A stretch of 23,168 nt of DNA, taken from assembly GCF_963678635.1 (NCBI RefSeq), contig NW_026971190.1:1-23168 (forward strand). Direction: 5' to 3'. The notes beneath the pieces are model-generated. The model was not told the DNA's origin. It worked only from the letters and a program-made list of their open reading frames with translations, and ran no database searches. The stretch comes from Symsagittifera roscoffensis (taxonomy: Eukaryota > Xenacoelomorpha > Acoela > Convolutidae). This document shows positions 9,618 to 19,875 of the stretch, in pieces. The number at the start of each line of letters is the position of its first letter. The stretch's first letter is position 1. Both the position numbers and the translations under genes were made by a program.

Positions 9618-11014
9618 ATGGCTGATACCCCAATATCCCATCCCAACTTGTCTTTAATGACATTTTCGGGAAACGATCCGAACCAAAATGCTACAGCTTT
9701 TTGGAATTCAGTTGAAAACAAAATTCTTTTCTCATTAGGTCAAAGACCTAATGATGGCGACGCACGACGCAGCTATGATAGCAGACAACGATCGCTATTC
9801 GGATCATTGTTAACTGATAAATCTCTTGAATGGTTCAATGATAATGTAACCAATGCTACCACATGGGCACAACTCAAAGATCTCTTCCTTAACAGATTCA
9901 CTGACGGACGAGATCAATTCAAACTTAGAATTGATGCTGAAAATGCAGCTCGCCAAGATGGCGAATTAATAAAAAATTACTTCCACAGAATCAAATCTTC
10001 TGTAGATAGAGGCTGGCCCAAAAGTATTGATGTAACCATTCATGCTGATGAAGATGCTCAAAATGCTGAGAGAACTATACAAACCAGACAAAGAAGTCAA
10101 AAGTATATTGGTTTCTCAATTAAGTGACTAAGACCTCTAGCCCTTAAAAAAAAAGCTCATGAATACATGATAGAGCATCCAAACTCGAATTGGGATCAAT
10201 TCACAAATCATGTAATCACTAAGGATCTAACATTCATTGTTGCTACTGATCCTGCTAATAAGTCAACAACGGATAAAATGACTTCATTAGAAACACAAAT
10301 TAAAGAACTAACCAAATTGATCAAGAATCAAGAAGTTAGTGCAATCAATGATCAGAATTCATTTCAACGACGTCGCCCTGATATCAAGGGAAGACCTAAC
10401 AGTACACGATTTTGCGAATATTGCAGAATGGATGGACATTCTATATCTAGATGTTCAAAAAAGCAAGTTCAGGACGAAGTCAATAAGTTGCGAAGAGCTC
10501 ACAACAAAAAAATGAACGAAGAGTTTCATTTGAAACTGATTATAAACGAAATCGAAGACCGAATAACTTCCCTAACCAGAATGACCCTAACCCAAGCAAC
10601 CGGTTTTGGGATAACCAAAACAGAACTACTAGCAATTCAAGCCCTAGCCAAAATAACTATGGCATTCGCCATAATTATAACTACAACGGAAACAATTTCC
10701 AAAAGGCTAATGCACAATCGTCTTTCAAAAGGCCCCAAACCTATGATGATAGGTATCTCAGAGAAAACAAATTCAGAGAAAATGAACAAGTTGCTAAACA
10801 GTTCTACGACCAAGAAAATAGGCAATTCAAGAGTAACCCTAGAGGTCGACCATATAGCACTGGAAGCTATAATAACAATAACAGTCGAGACTCAACGCGA
10901 TCTCAATCACCAAATTTTAGATCGAATCAAATACAGTCTGAAACTATCCACTGGGTTGAGGAAGAAGTCAATTACTGTGATGCGATCACTGATTTCTTTC
11001 CTTTAAACTATTAA
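9618..11014 (+). pseudogene. gag: gag: capsid plus CCHC nucleocapsid, broken
   Basis: The start is ATG at 9618 (MADTPISHPN). Residues about 10-150 have the Ty3/Gypsy retrotransposon Gag pattern: LFGSLLTDKSLEWFND, then WAQLKDLFLNRF and a helical region. The frame is closed by TGA at 10125 but the same frame continues at once with a clearly homologous capsid C-terminus. A zinc knuckle CEYCRMDGHSISRC (CX2CX4HX4C, about 10413-10454) follows. At the seven-A run 10506-10512 coding meaning moves to another frame. There an Asn/Tyr/Arg-rich disordered tail runs to TAA at 11012-11014. The end overlaps the frameshift signal into pol. Role: virion core assembly and RNA binding. The TGA could be readthrough, but a point mutation is more likely. 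Confidence 0.85.
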
Positions 11015-11079
11015 AGTCTCCGAAACCGAGCGATGATAGTAATCCTAAATCAAGGATATATCATTTTGCCACCGGAGAC
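11002..11079 (+). promoter_or_regulatory. -1 ribosomal frameshift signal (gag to pol)
   Basis: The heptamer T TTA AAC at 11002-11008 is in exactly the X XXY YYZ register of the gag frame, two codons before the gag stop at 11012. A -1 slip enters the frame that runs open into protease. Seven bases downstream GTCTCCG (11016-11022) pairs perfectly with CGGAGAC (11073-11079). Nested inside are ATGATA (11033-11038) with TATCAT (11059-11064), and ATCCT (11042-11046) with AGGAT (11053-11057). Slippery site, spacing and structure together match known programmed frameshift signals. Confidence 0.8.
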
Positions 11080-11544
11080 AAAAATAATAATAGTGGACTC
11101 GAAATTGAATTCATGATTGACCCAGGATCGACTTGTAGTATCATAAACTACCCAACGTATCAGGAATTGGAAAAATTAGGTCAAAAAATGACAATTTACC
11201 GATCCAAAATTAAAGCAAAGACTTATAATGGATCTGATATACGTATGTTTGGCCATACATCTATTCAATCTTGTTTCGACAATGATGGAAAGTATCCATC
11301 TAACCACAATGTGTGGATAACTGAAGAAAAAACTGCTAATCTATCAGGAGTAGACTTTTGTCATCTCTTCTTGAAAGCTCTCTACTTTGATATCCCCGCA
11401 GTTGAGCTAAAATCAAAAGAAGGTGTAATATCCTACGATTTGATGAACAACGATAAAGAATATCCTAATGTTTCAAAAATTGTCTCAATTAACTTGAAAG
11501 AACCATCCAGCACGCTCTACATACTTATACAAACACTTGGCTGA
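11014..11544 (+). CDS. pol domain: retropepsin-like aspartic protease
   Basis: After a short Gag-Pol junction (SPKPSDDSNPKS) comes HFATGDKNN, a hydrophobic strand (LEIEFMIDPGSTCSII) and a protease-length segment of about 100 residues. The catalytic motif is DPGS at about 11119-11130; DTG or DSG is usual, and Pro at the second position is uncommon but occurs next to the invariant Asp and Gly. The protein would mature Gag and Pol. The frame closes at 11542-11544, where coding meaning has already passed to the next frame (about 11500-11537). Confidence 0.75.
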   Translation, partial: KSPKPSDDSNPKSRIYHFATGDKNNNSGLEIEFMIDPGSTCSIINYPTYQELEKLGQKMTIYRSKIKAKTYNGSDIRMFGHTSIQSCFDNDGKYPSNHNVWITEEKTANLSGVDFCHLFLKALYFDIPAVELKSKEGVISYDLMNNDKEYPNVSKIVSINLKEPSSTLYILIQTLG

Positions 11545-11884
11545 ACCAAATTCATACTTCGAAAAAGGGACTACATTCCTGCCTCATAAAATTACAACCA
11601 AAACCGAATTGGTTTTCATAAATACAGTTTGTACTCAAATTGAGCAGAGCCTACCTATCCTAATTGAGAATCAGAAAGATCATCCTGTCACAATAAACAA
11701 GTGTGTACTAGGCTATGCAGTAACTGATATTCAAGGATACGAGGATAAAATATTTGCTATCCACGATTTTGATGATTTCACAACGAGAATTTTAAACGAA
11801 AGTTCGGAATTCGATAGCTGTTTCATGCTGAACACTGTTGTCAATACAACACAGGAAAGCAATACTCAATTATCCGGCCCCTGT
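11545..11884 (+). CDS. pol linker between protease and macro domain
   Basis: About 115 residues with a beta-rich pattern ending LPILIENQKDHPVTINKC then VLGY. This is the usual post-protease segment of Ty3/Gypsy Pol (alternating strands, an Asn-x-Pro-like turn, and LG). It has no catalytic motif. The acidic stretch after it (IHDFDDFTTRILNESSEFD) leads into the macro domain. It shows that the macro domain was inserted after this conserved segment and does not replace it. Confidence 0.55.
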
Positions 11885-12321
11885 CTACAATATGTAGACT
11901 TCAAAAAAAGGTCCATATTCGAATCGAATATGCCCATTGCCCATACAATCTCTGCAGATAGAGCAATGAAAAAGGGTTTGCTGAATCAATTAGCAAAAGG
12001 TATCCTGAGCTACGACACTTTTGTAACTCAATACATGCTAACATTAACGATATTCTCATCTTCACTGATCCAAAATCTGGACAAATCATATATAACCTGA
12101 TTACCAAACAGAGGTACTTTCAGAAACCCACTTACGACGCTATATTCAATACCTTGTCCAAAATGAAAGATTATGCTATAGCAAATAACATTCGATCTAT
12201 CTCAATGCCTAAAATTGCTTGTGGCTTAGATAAAATGAATTGGGAAGAAGTTTCCAAAATCATTGTCGATGTATTCCAACATTCTGGAATTACTATATTT
12301 GTCTATGTTTCAGGACAAGAA
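11885..12321 (+). CDS. pol domain: TARG1 (OARD1)-like macro domain
   Basis: The domain begins LQYVDFKKRSIFES, then MPIAHTISADRAMKKG (the family's AHCIS-x-D-x-x-M-G-type loop). After a frame change at 11995-12000 it continues with QIIYNLITKQR, FQKPTYDAI and ISMPKIACGLDKMNW, ending ITIFVYVS. The order and spacing match the terminal ADP-ribose protein glycohydrolase 1 family (C6orf130/OARD1), which removes ADP-ribose from acidic residues. That family uses a Lys in LITKxR (K84 in human) and an Asp in GLD (D125). Here Lys is at 12106-12108 and Asp at 12229-12231. The usual IGCGLD is IACGLD. Location is between PR and RT, within one continuous Pol. Activity is inferred, not shown. Confidence 0.85.
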
Positions 12322-14061
12322 ATCAAGGACATGCCTGCCCTTGAAGTGTTTGATACAGAAAATGTATCAGAAATATTTGAACAAATTGGTTCAGATATAG
12401 TCAAAGTATGCAAAAATGAAAACGAAATAGCAACCGACTTTTCTAATGATGCAAAGAACCTTTGCAGGCCTCCCTTGAAAGAACAATTTAAAAAGTACCA
12501 AAACAAAGAACATAATGATCGGAAAATTGCCTTTCTAGTCAACGAAACGTTTACCCAATACTCCTCAATTGATAAGGACAATAGTAGTACTTTGGAAAAA
12601 ATCGAAACTACTATTAAATTCTTATCTGACTTCGATTTCACACAAAGTGATATATCGGATGATGAATTTGCAGATCTAATTCAAATGCTGATAGAGGATC
12701 AAGATGTTTATTCTCATCACAAATATGATATTGGAAAAACAAAACATAAATTTCATATACCACTCAAAAAGGACGCAACGTTCAAAAAACAACGACCTAG
12801 TAAAATCCCAGTCCATCTAAGAGATCAATTGGACAAGTTAATGGATGAATTAATCCAAGCAGGCATAGTCAGAGAACTAAATGAAAAAGATGATATGAAC
12901 TCATGGTTCGTAAATCCAGTCATCATTCTTCCAAAAAAAGACTACGTTAAGTTGGTCTTGGATGCTAGGTATCTAAACTCAATCACAGATACTAGCAATT
13001 GTAGTTGGCCATTAGAACCACTACAAGTTCTCATGACCAGAATAAACGGATCGTACTTCACAAGTATTGATCTCTCTTGCGCCTACCATCAAGTACCTTT
13101 AACAGATGAGGCCCAGAAATCAACAAGCTTTATCGTAGGTGATAGACAATATACCTACCAAGTTGGTTTCTATGGCTTGAAACCACTTCCAAATTTCTTC
13201 AGTAAATTAATGAGATATGCCTTCGGACCCCTCATGAAAGAAAGAAAAGCAATTACTTACATAGACGACACTCTGTTACAGAGTCAAAATAAAAATGAAA
13301 TGTTTGACACAATTCGAGAATATCATTCTCTTTTACGGAAGGCCATCTTCAAAGCTGCCCCTGACAAAACTTTTTTCTTCCTAAGAAAAGTTAAATTTCT
13401 AGGCCATGTTGTCTCTAAAGATGGTCTTTCTCCAATCGCTTCACGAATCGATGACATAAAAAAATTGAAATCCCCTGAATCAAAAACAGAAGTTCTAGGA
13501 GTATTAGGGGTCATGGGATTCTACAGCACATATATCATCAATTTTCACGTAGACGCAAAGTGTCTCTATGAACTGGCAAACAGTAACGACAAGTTTCAAT
13601 GGCTACCATGCCATGAAGAAGTTTTTCAAAAACTGAAAGACAAATTCTGTCATGGTATTTCAAATGCCATATCTAATGTAAACTACCCATTCCACATTCA
13701 TGCCGACTCCTCAAATGTAGGAACCGGGTGTATACTCATCCAAGACCTTCCTGAAGGGAAAAGAATTGTTTCTGCCAATTCTAGAGTCTTTGATAAGGCC
13801 GAGCAGAAAATGTCTACTCAACATCGTGAACTATGTGGAATAATATCTGCTTTGCAAACCTATGAATTCTACATTATAGGTTCACCATTTCCTCCATACC
13901 TATATTGTGATCACAGACCTATTCTCTTCTTATGGTCCAGAAAAGGACAACTTTCGCATAGATTTTTCAAATACCAAGTCGTATTGACAAAGTTCAACAA
14001 TTTAAAAATAATCTATACCCCAGGTTCAAACCGAGCCTTTCCTGACTTATTGAGCCGAAAT
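12322..14061 (+). CDS. pol domain: reverse transcriptase and RNase H
   Basis: After an acidic linker of about 125 residues, RT begins around KFHIPLKKDATFKKQRP (about 12748). Visible RT motifs are SIDLSCAYHQV (first Asp at 13069), YGLKPLPNFFSKLM in place of the usual FGLxNAPxxFQ, YIDD at 13258-13269 and FLGHVVSKDGL. RNase H follows with HADSSNVGTG (D at 13705), STQHRELCG (E at 13828), CDHRPI (D at 13909) and PGSNRAFPDLLSR (D at 14044), so all four acidic catalytic residues are present. The whole region is one open frame. It copies genomic RNA to DNA in the particle and removes the RNA strand. Confidence 0.92.
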
Positions 14062-14800
14062 GTACCCATCGCTGATATCAAAAAATATCAACTTGAACAC
14101 AAAACTATTCCGAATGATATAAAGTTCATCCTAGACAACGGAGAACAAATATGTTATTCAGTACTCCATGGAGACGATAATAACATATTTCAAAACGATT
14201 GCTATCCAGTCATTGCGCAAGTGCAAGGCGGGAAAAAGAAATTAATCAATATCAGTGACAGAGGAGACTTCAGCATTGAAGATGCTCCAGAATATTTTGA
14301 GGAATCTTGTAGTGCAATTCAAAATATAAAAGATTTCTTCCGATTTGGCAAACAAATTAACCAAATCAAACGACTATCTATACCAGATATAAACAATGAA
14401 AACATTTATGAAGAAATTCCAGATGAAGTATCTGCGCTTGATGATCCTTTGGAAAATTCAGAATGGTTTGAATTATATGAAGGCAATGTCGAGAACAACC
14501 TTCTCAACGATCTGGTTAAAGCAAAAAATGAATTTGCCGCCAAAACAAGATCTTTGAAGTTAATTGAAATCCTAAATCTCCAATCTGAAGAGAATAAATC
14601 AGATTCTCTTGAACTGATAACAAAAATGACCGACTTTGCTAAAGAAGCAAATTTAGACGTTGAAACAATTATGCAAGAGCAGTGTAATGATACTGTAATC
14701 ATAGACATCAAAAATTGCATAAAGCAAAACGAAAAGCCAGAAAGAAACAAAAAAATCCTTACCGCGAAGAAAAAGGATTACAAGCTTGTATCAGGCAGTT
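14062..14800 (+). CDS. pol acidic spacer between RNase H and integrase
   Basis: About 240 residues, longer than the usual short tether in Ty3/Gypsy Pol. It is rich in Asp, Glu, Asn and Ile, with predicted helices (for example NLLNDLVKAKNEFAAKTRSL) and no motif I recognise. It ends in a basic run and DYKLVSGSLNYY, the strand that normally precedes the integrase zinc finger. Just after that (near 14805) the coding frame changes. Confidence 0.6.
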
Positions 14801-16060
14801 TGAATTATTATTCATTGAAGACCAACATAATCTTCTATGTAATAATGAATATAATGATGACTATACTAAGAGTCCAAAAATTTGCTTACCCATCTCCCTA
14901 GTGCTAAACTGCTTTGAGTTAGCTCATAAGCATCCTCTTAGCGGTCATCACGGCGAAACAAAAACTTTGGAAATAATCAAAAGATATTTCTATTGGCCCG
15001 GACTCTATAAATGGGTCAACATGCTTCTTCATGATTGCCTAGAATGTCAGAAAAATAAACCTAAACGAAAAGACCTGAAAGAAGCTCCATTACAACAATG
15101 GGGACAATTAGAAACAATCCCAATGAAAACGATCCACATTGATCATAAAGCTCCACTCAGACCATCAAGTCACGGCAAAATTTTTGCTTAGTTGTGATAG
15201 ATGCCTTCTCTAGATATCTTCAAGTCTATCCATGCAGACTCTAAGGAAACCATTAAGCTCTTAGAGAAATACATCACAACATTTGGTATTCCACAACAAA
15301 TTATTCATGATAATGGAAGTGCATTCATGAGTAATGACTTTGCTCATTGGTCCTCTGAATTGGGAATAACCCTGAGGCCAAGAACTACTTACTCGCCTTG
15401 GACTAACGGAAAAGTTGAAGTCCAGAATAAACATTTAACCCAGTACTTTCGACATTTCTTGAGTACCTCAGTCTCAAACTGGTCTGAATTTACAAATAAG
15501 TTTGCTTTTGCACATAACACCACCATTAATTCAAGTACAGGTTACACTCCATGTGAGATTGTCTTTGGCATAAAACCTCAGGTTCCCCTTAGCCTTAAAT
15601 TAGGCCTCTACCGTGACCAAAACAAAAGATGTAACTCTGAATTTTGCGCTGGTCTCGAAAATCATGCTCATACCGAGCATAAGTCAAACAATGAGACCAT
15701 AGATAGATTCCCAAAAAATCAAATTTCCGCCGAAATACTAAAAAGGGAAAATGATTTCAAGTTGATTTATAGTAACACCTATACCCATTGCCGCCGCATC
15801 ACTAATAAGGCCCACATGTTCCGAAATCAATTTAAATTAGGACGGCATATAAAAGAAGGCACAAAAAGTGTTACTAGAAAATAGATCCAAACCACTATTG
15901 AAATCTCAAAAACTTTTGAATTTGAGATCTGGACCTTACACCGTTATTGAAAAAATCACGGAAGTAACATACGGAATTCAAAATGATTTCACTAACGAAA
16001 AAAAGATTGTCCACCGCAATCATATTGTTGAATACTTTCCTAAAGAACAACAAATGCCCA
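14801..16060 (+). CDS. pol domain: integrase (HHCC, D,D35E, GPY/F), with frame breaks
   Basis: The N-terminal zinc finger has AHKHPLSGHHG (from 14922) and CLEC (15036-15047). The catalytic core has IHIDHK (D at 15141), IIHDNGSAF (D at 15309) and SPWTNGKVEVQN (E at 15417). The second Asp and the Glu are 35 residues apart, as in D,D35E integrases. Between the first and second Asp the segment LVVIDAFSRYLQVYP is in another frame (about 15176-15235), bracketed by two small frame changes. After the A run at 15863-15867 a GPY/F module follows (RSGPYTVIEKI, then HRNHIVEYFP). The enzyme inserts the DNA copy into the host chromosome. Confidence 0.88.
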
Positions 16061-16731
16061 AACCACTACAAGAGTACTCTAGTGATTTATTTTCAAGTGA
16101 TTTTTATGATCATATAACAAATCATCGAATCGACTCTTTCAATAAAGCTAAACAGGTTGAAAATCTACAATACCAGTTTTGGCCAGTAGTCAACAATGGT
16201 TATCAGCAAATGACTGATCATAACCCTACAAATGAGGATCAAAATAAAACCATTGTACAAGAACAATCATTAGATTCAGGCAGAGAAACCATGCATCTAA
16301 GAACTTTGTTCGATGCAACTGCGATTGACCAGAATCTTAGACCTATTCGAAGTTCAACTCCCTATCCTGTTGATAAAACCCCTAATCCTTCGACTAGTCA
16401 ATCTAGTAGTTATGGCCACCGCCGCCTACCTAGCCGCAGTATAAGTCCTAATACTAGTCTCGCAAATGACTTTGGCCGCCGCCACCAAAATATAACAACA
16501 CAATATAATACTCCCCGTCCTCCTGATTTCCCTCGTTTATCTGAATCATCAGAAAGCTTTACTGATGGAAAAAATATCCCTCATAGCTCTCAGGAAAGCT
16601 TCTATGAGAACACTCGATTCGCACCTGGATCACTTTCCGAATCTAAAAGACCTAAACGGACAAATCGTCCTACAAACTTTTATGGAACTACAATTCCATC
16701 TAGTATAATTGGCAAATTTAAAAAGAAATAA
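16061..16731 (+). CDS. Pol C-terminal disordered tail
   Basis: About 220 residues after GPY/F, rich in Ser, Asn, Gln, Pro and Arg, ending GTTIPSSIIGKFKKK and TAA at 16729-16731. It has no chromodomain and no recognised motif. Short RR-containing and Ser/Pro stretches (for example GHRRLPSRSISPN) could bind chromatin or RNA, which is speculation. The frame is continuous with the GPY/F module. Confidence 0.65.
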
Positions 16732-16874
16732 TAAACACTAAGTATTTATTCGGCCAAACTCAATAATTTTTTTTAACTTTCTTTTTTATTGGCCTTTTCT
16801 TTTTCACTTTTATAAATATTTTGTTTGTAATAAAACCACAAAAACACCAAAAGTAAACATATTCACAAATAGAT
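16732..16874. terminator. Convergent 3' ends of pol and the antisense gene
   Basis: This 143-bp AT-rich gap separates the pol stop and the stop of the antisense gene. On the minus strand AATAAA-type signals read from TTTATT at about 16745 and TTTTATTGG at about 16784. It has no open frame. Confidence 0.4.
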
Positions 16875-17564
16875 TTAAAAATAACTTTTATAAAGGTTAG
16901 ACTTTATATCCGTGTAGGATTTGATCAGTTTAACAGCCGCCATCTTTTCCAGAGAATTTTCAGCGACCCTACTCAGGCTCCTCACTGCAAACTGCAGTGC
17001 TGAATAAGGCCGCCACCAAGCTTGATAGATTTCTTCTAATATGATGTCCAGCTCTATCTTTTTCCGAAAATCTTCTTCTGTTGCTGGTCTTCTGAAGAAT
17101 TCTTCTTGAAACTAAAACTAATTTATATACTAGTTCTATGTTGCCAAGTCACTTAAATAAAAAAAAATTTATTTTTTATTCTTGGGTGCATTGTAAAAGA
17201 AACTTACATCCTCTCCAAAGAATAAGGACAAAAAGTCCATTGTTTCTCTTGAGACCACATCGTCTCCCACCCATGGACTCCACAGTTTCTTGGCAATGAA
17301 CTCGCTCTGAATTGAGCCCAACTCAAATAATTCACCGGCATTTAGTACCGGATATTTCCAAATAAAACTCCGGTCCATAAAAATCATTAACTCCATCGGT
17401 GTCAAATTAACCCCTTTCTCTACTAGCCCATCGTAAATTGCCACCCTCCTCTCAACTTCCTTGTCCTCCAGCAAGGCTTCGTGTTTGAAGTTTAACTCAT
17501 CCCGTAAATTCAAAAATTTCTCCGGGAAATCCACCAGATTGTCTTCAGGCTCAATATAATTCAT
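16875..17564 (-). CDS. Antisense two-exon gene of unknown function inside the element
   Basis: On the minus strand exon 1 is 17564-17208 (119 codons from ATG, MNYIEPEDNLVDFPEKFL) and exon 2 is 17111-16875 (78 codons and TAA). The 96-bp intron has a GTAAGT donor and a TTTTAG acceptor and keeps phase 0 (GED then FQEEFF). An upstream in-frame TTG is not a convincing start. The product would be 197 residues, acidic in the first half, helical and basic near the end, with conserved-looking aromatic stretches (SFIWKYPVL, YQAWWRPYSALQF). No signal peptide or transmembrane segment is seen, and I do not recognise a family. It is unbroken while gag, pol and env are not. It lies between pol and env and is transcribed toward pol. 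It could be a captured host gene, an antisense accessory gene, or a later nested insertion. Confidence 0.65.
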
Positions 17565-18079
17565 TTTTTGAGGAAGCAAAAAATTTTTTTAAATAATGTA
17601 ATGACAGATGAAGTTTAAACAGAAAGCAAATAAATGATGTTGCTTTTCGTCCTCTTTATGAAGAGATGTTTTTTCAATCTTTTTTTTCCTCCTCCAATAG
17701 GGAAGGGGAATGCAGTTGTTAAAAACTAACATCAGCATAAACGAATAAAAATCATTTCACTGCTAGATCTCAACAAATCAAAACTAAGTGGAAAACCACG
17801 ACATTAAACAAGTGGAAAAAACCACAATATTACAAAACGAATGCCGAAGGAAATTCGAATTAAAACGAGAGACGCCGCACAACAACGGCCAATCAGAGCT
17901 TAGATTTGCAAAAAAAGCAAAAACAGCCTTTAAAAACTAACTGATATACAGTTATTTCCATTCTTGCTCAATTCCACATCTTGCATTCTAAACCTCTCTC
18001 TCCAAAAAAAATAAATCTGCTTATTTTCTCAACAAAAATAAAAAATCAAACTCAGATTTCCCATCAAAACATCCACAAA
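17565..18079 (+). promoter_or_regulatory. Intergenic region upstream of env and of the antisense gene
   Basis: A gap of 515 bp between divergent starts. GGCCAATCAGAG (CCAAT box, 17887-17898) is followed after about 35 bp by CTTTAAAAAC (17928-17937), a weak TATA-like site. Together they could form an internal env promoter. Alternatively, AAACTCAG ending at 18055 could be a splice acceptor for an env mRNA, 24 bp before the env ATG. An in-frame TTG at 17981 is not taken as a start. A second CCAAT-like site (CCAATAGGG) lies near 17695. Confidence 0.35.
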
Positions 18080-18163
18080 ATGACAAGTCCAAATAGTGAA
18101 CTAGAGGAAGGTGAACTAATGGACCAAGATCCTGTTCTAACCACTCTCGAGGAAATGCTTAAA
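18080..18163 (+). CDS. Shared leader exon (env N-terminus and spliced last frame)
   Basis: There are 28 codons from ATG 18080, acidic (SELEEGELMDQDP), ending LEEMLK. The next bases are GTGAGTA (18164-18170), a near-perfect splice donor in phase 0. Unspliced RNA reads on into the env signal peptide. Spliced RNA would join this leader to the exon at 21999. The acidic N-terminus is odd in front of a signal peptide, which fits dual use. Confidence 0.55.
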
Positions 18164-18276
18164 GTGAGTACTTTTAAAAATTATTTTGCTATCATTCGCC
18201 ACCAAAAAATAAATTTGCAAAAAATTTATTTGGTTGGTCTTTTAACTCTAATTATACTTTCGAATCAAACCTCAGC

Positions 18277-19874
18277 ATTTGATCCGAAAGAACAATTGTA
18301 TGCAAATACTGCAAACAATCTTCGGGTTGATCATTATGATTGTCAACTAATGACTTCTAACAAAATGTTCTCTCTAAATAAAGTATCACCTTGCAAAGTC
18401 CAACCAGAAAATATTAAAGTAACCCATGCTTATGTTACTCTTTATCAGAGACATTATCGCGCAAAAGTAAATGCAACAATGTGGCGAATCAAACACCAAT
18501 CAATGCGTTGGTTCTGCGATTCTTTTGATTCTAGTGGTATCAACGCTCGACAAAATATGATCACTACTGATCCCCATTTATCTGCCGATCAATGATAATC
18601 GGCCGCCGACAGAGGCTATCTTAACCTAGGCTATGCTAGTATTGGAAATATTCCTTTCAAATATAATGTTAAAACAGTAACTAATGCCCATGCTGGCAAA
18701 GTTGACGGCAAACATCATAATGAATGTGATGGCCGTTCTTGGATTAAACTGGACACTTTTGAAACTTACATGCAAAATTTAACTCTAACTGTTAACCTCA
18801 AGGATGGAACAGTCAATAATTGGCAAAACATTCCTTTGCCCTGTCCAGTGTCTACAAATGGATGTGAAACAACATCCTTAGACGCTTTTGCTTATACTTG
18901 GGAAGAACCCAAAAATTGCATTTTAAACAGATTTCCGGCTAAAATGATTCAAAACGAAGAATCATACTATATAATTAAAGGCAATTCTAGCCCTGTCTAT
19001 TCATTCTACCCAAACAAAGGATTCTCAAAAATTCATGCTACAGGTGATGAATAAACCGCAATCTCTTTGTGGTCTTCCCAGAAGAGTGTATCCCACTTCA
19101 TATGATTCACTTTTTATTGCATACACTGACGGTTTCAATATGGATACTGGAATCCAAGTTAAACCAACCCCAGAAACGGGAACTATTCACAATGCCGGCC
19201 AACCAAATTCTACTTTTCTCACAACAAGTGATGATTTGCCGCCACTCAAATTCTCAACTAGTCAAATTGACTACGAAGCTCATATAGGAACCAAATTGGA
19301 CTATATTCTTTTTAATAGCTTCTACATGCTCAGAACGGCCGAGTTAGCCCTTCTGCAAAATCAATGTGAGCTAGAACGCTCATCAAAATTAAATACTTTA
19401 ATGCTTTCACTTGAAAGCCCACGCTTGGCTGGCTATATTTTAACTCAGAACCGCTCTATGTTCTTAGAGACCAATGGCAATGTTGCCTGGCTCTACCATT
19501 GTCCGAAATTTTATTCACCTTTGCAATTAATGGATGAATGCTATAATCGCATTCCCATTATGTATAAGGAAAATATTCGATTTGTCGATCCAATTACGCG
19601 ACAAACTTTTCAGTCGGCAGATCTACAAGACTGCTCCGACAAACATTCAAATCTCTTTCAACTAGATGTTGATGATGATAAGTCCTGGATTGAATTAACC
19701 CCTCAAATTACAAGGATTACAAGACCATATCTCTTTAAACCAAAAGAGATAGTTCAACAGATTAAGCATTCTTTAGCCTCTAGCCAAGGCGCTTTAATCT
19801 TATGCTCAAATGCAAAAATTCTGGAATATGATTTCCGATAATTCAGAGATGAAAGGAATACTGCAAAAAGTATC
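18277..19874 (+). repeat. env tandem duplication, copy 1
   Basis: This starts at ATTTGATCCGAAAG, just after the signal peptide, and ends at AAAAAGTATC. It covers nearly the whole ectodomain. The unit is about 1.6 kb, repeated head to tail from 19876. It carries the double stop and the frame change that the second copy also has. Confidence 0.95.
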
Positions 19875-19875
19875 T

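Larger units (their letters stand above)
11002..16731 (+). pseudogene. pol: pol polyprotein (PR, macro, RT, RNase H, IN), broken into frames
   Basis: Pol is read after the -1 shift. In order it contains an aspartic protease, a linker, a macro domain, reverse transcriptase, RNase H, an acidic spacer, integrase and a disordered tail, about 1,900 codons in all. The frame changes near 11500-11537, at 11995-12000, near 14805, twice around 15176-15240, and at the A run 15863-15867. Between about 12000 and 14800 it is open without interruption. Several changes fall at short homopolymers, so some may be sequencing errors and not mutations. No internal AUG is needed, because domains follow each other without gaps. 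Catalytic residues of RT, RNase H and IN are all present despite the breaks. Confidence 0.85.

Noticed and set aside
12303-12641. Minus-strand open frames within RT (also 13323-13514 and 14406-14750)
   Set aside because: Antisense shadows of a firmly identified pol frame.
18593-18598. TGA TAA in env as a programmed readthrough site or intron
   Set aside because: No readthrough context or matching splice sites are visible, and other lesions nearby make plain decay the simpler reading.
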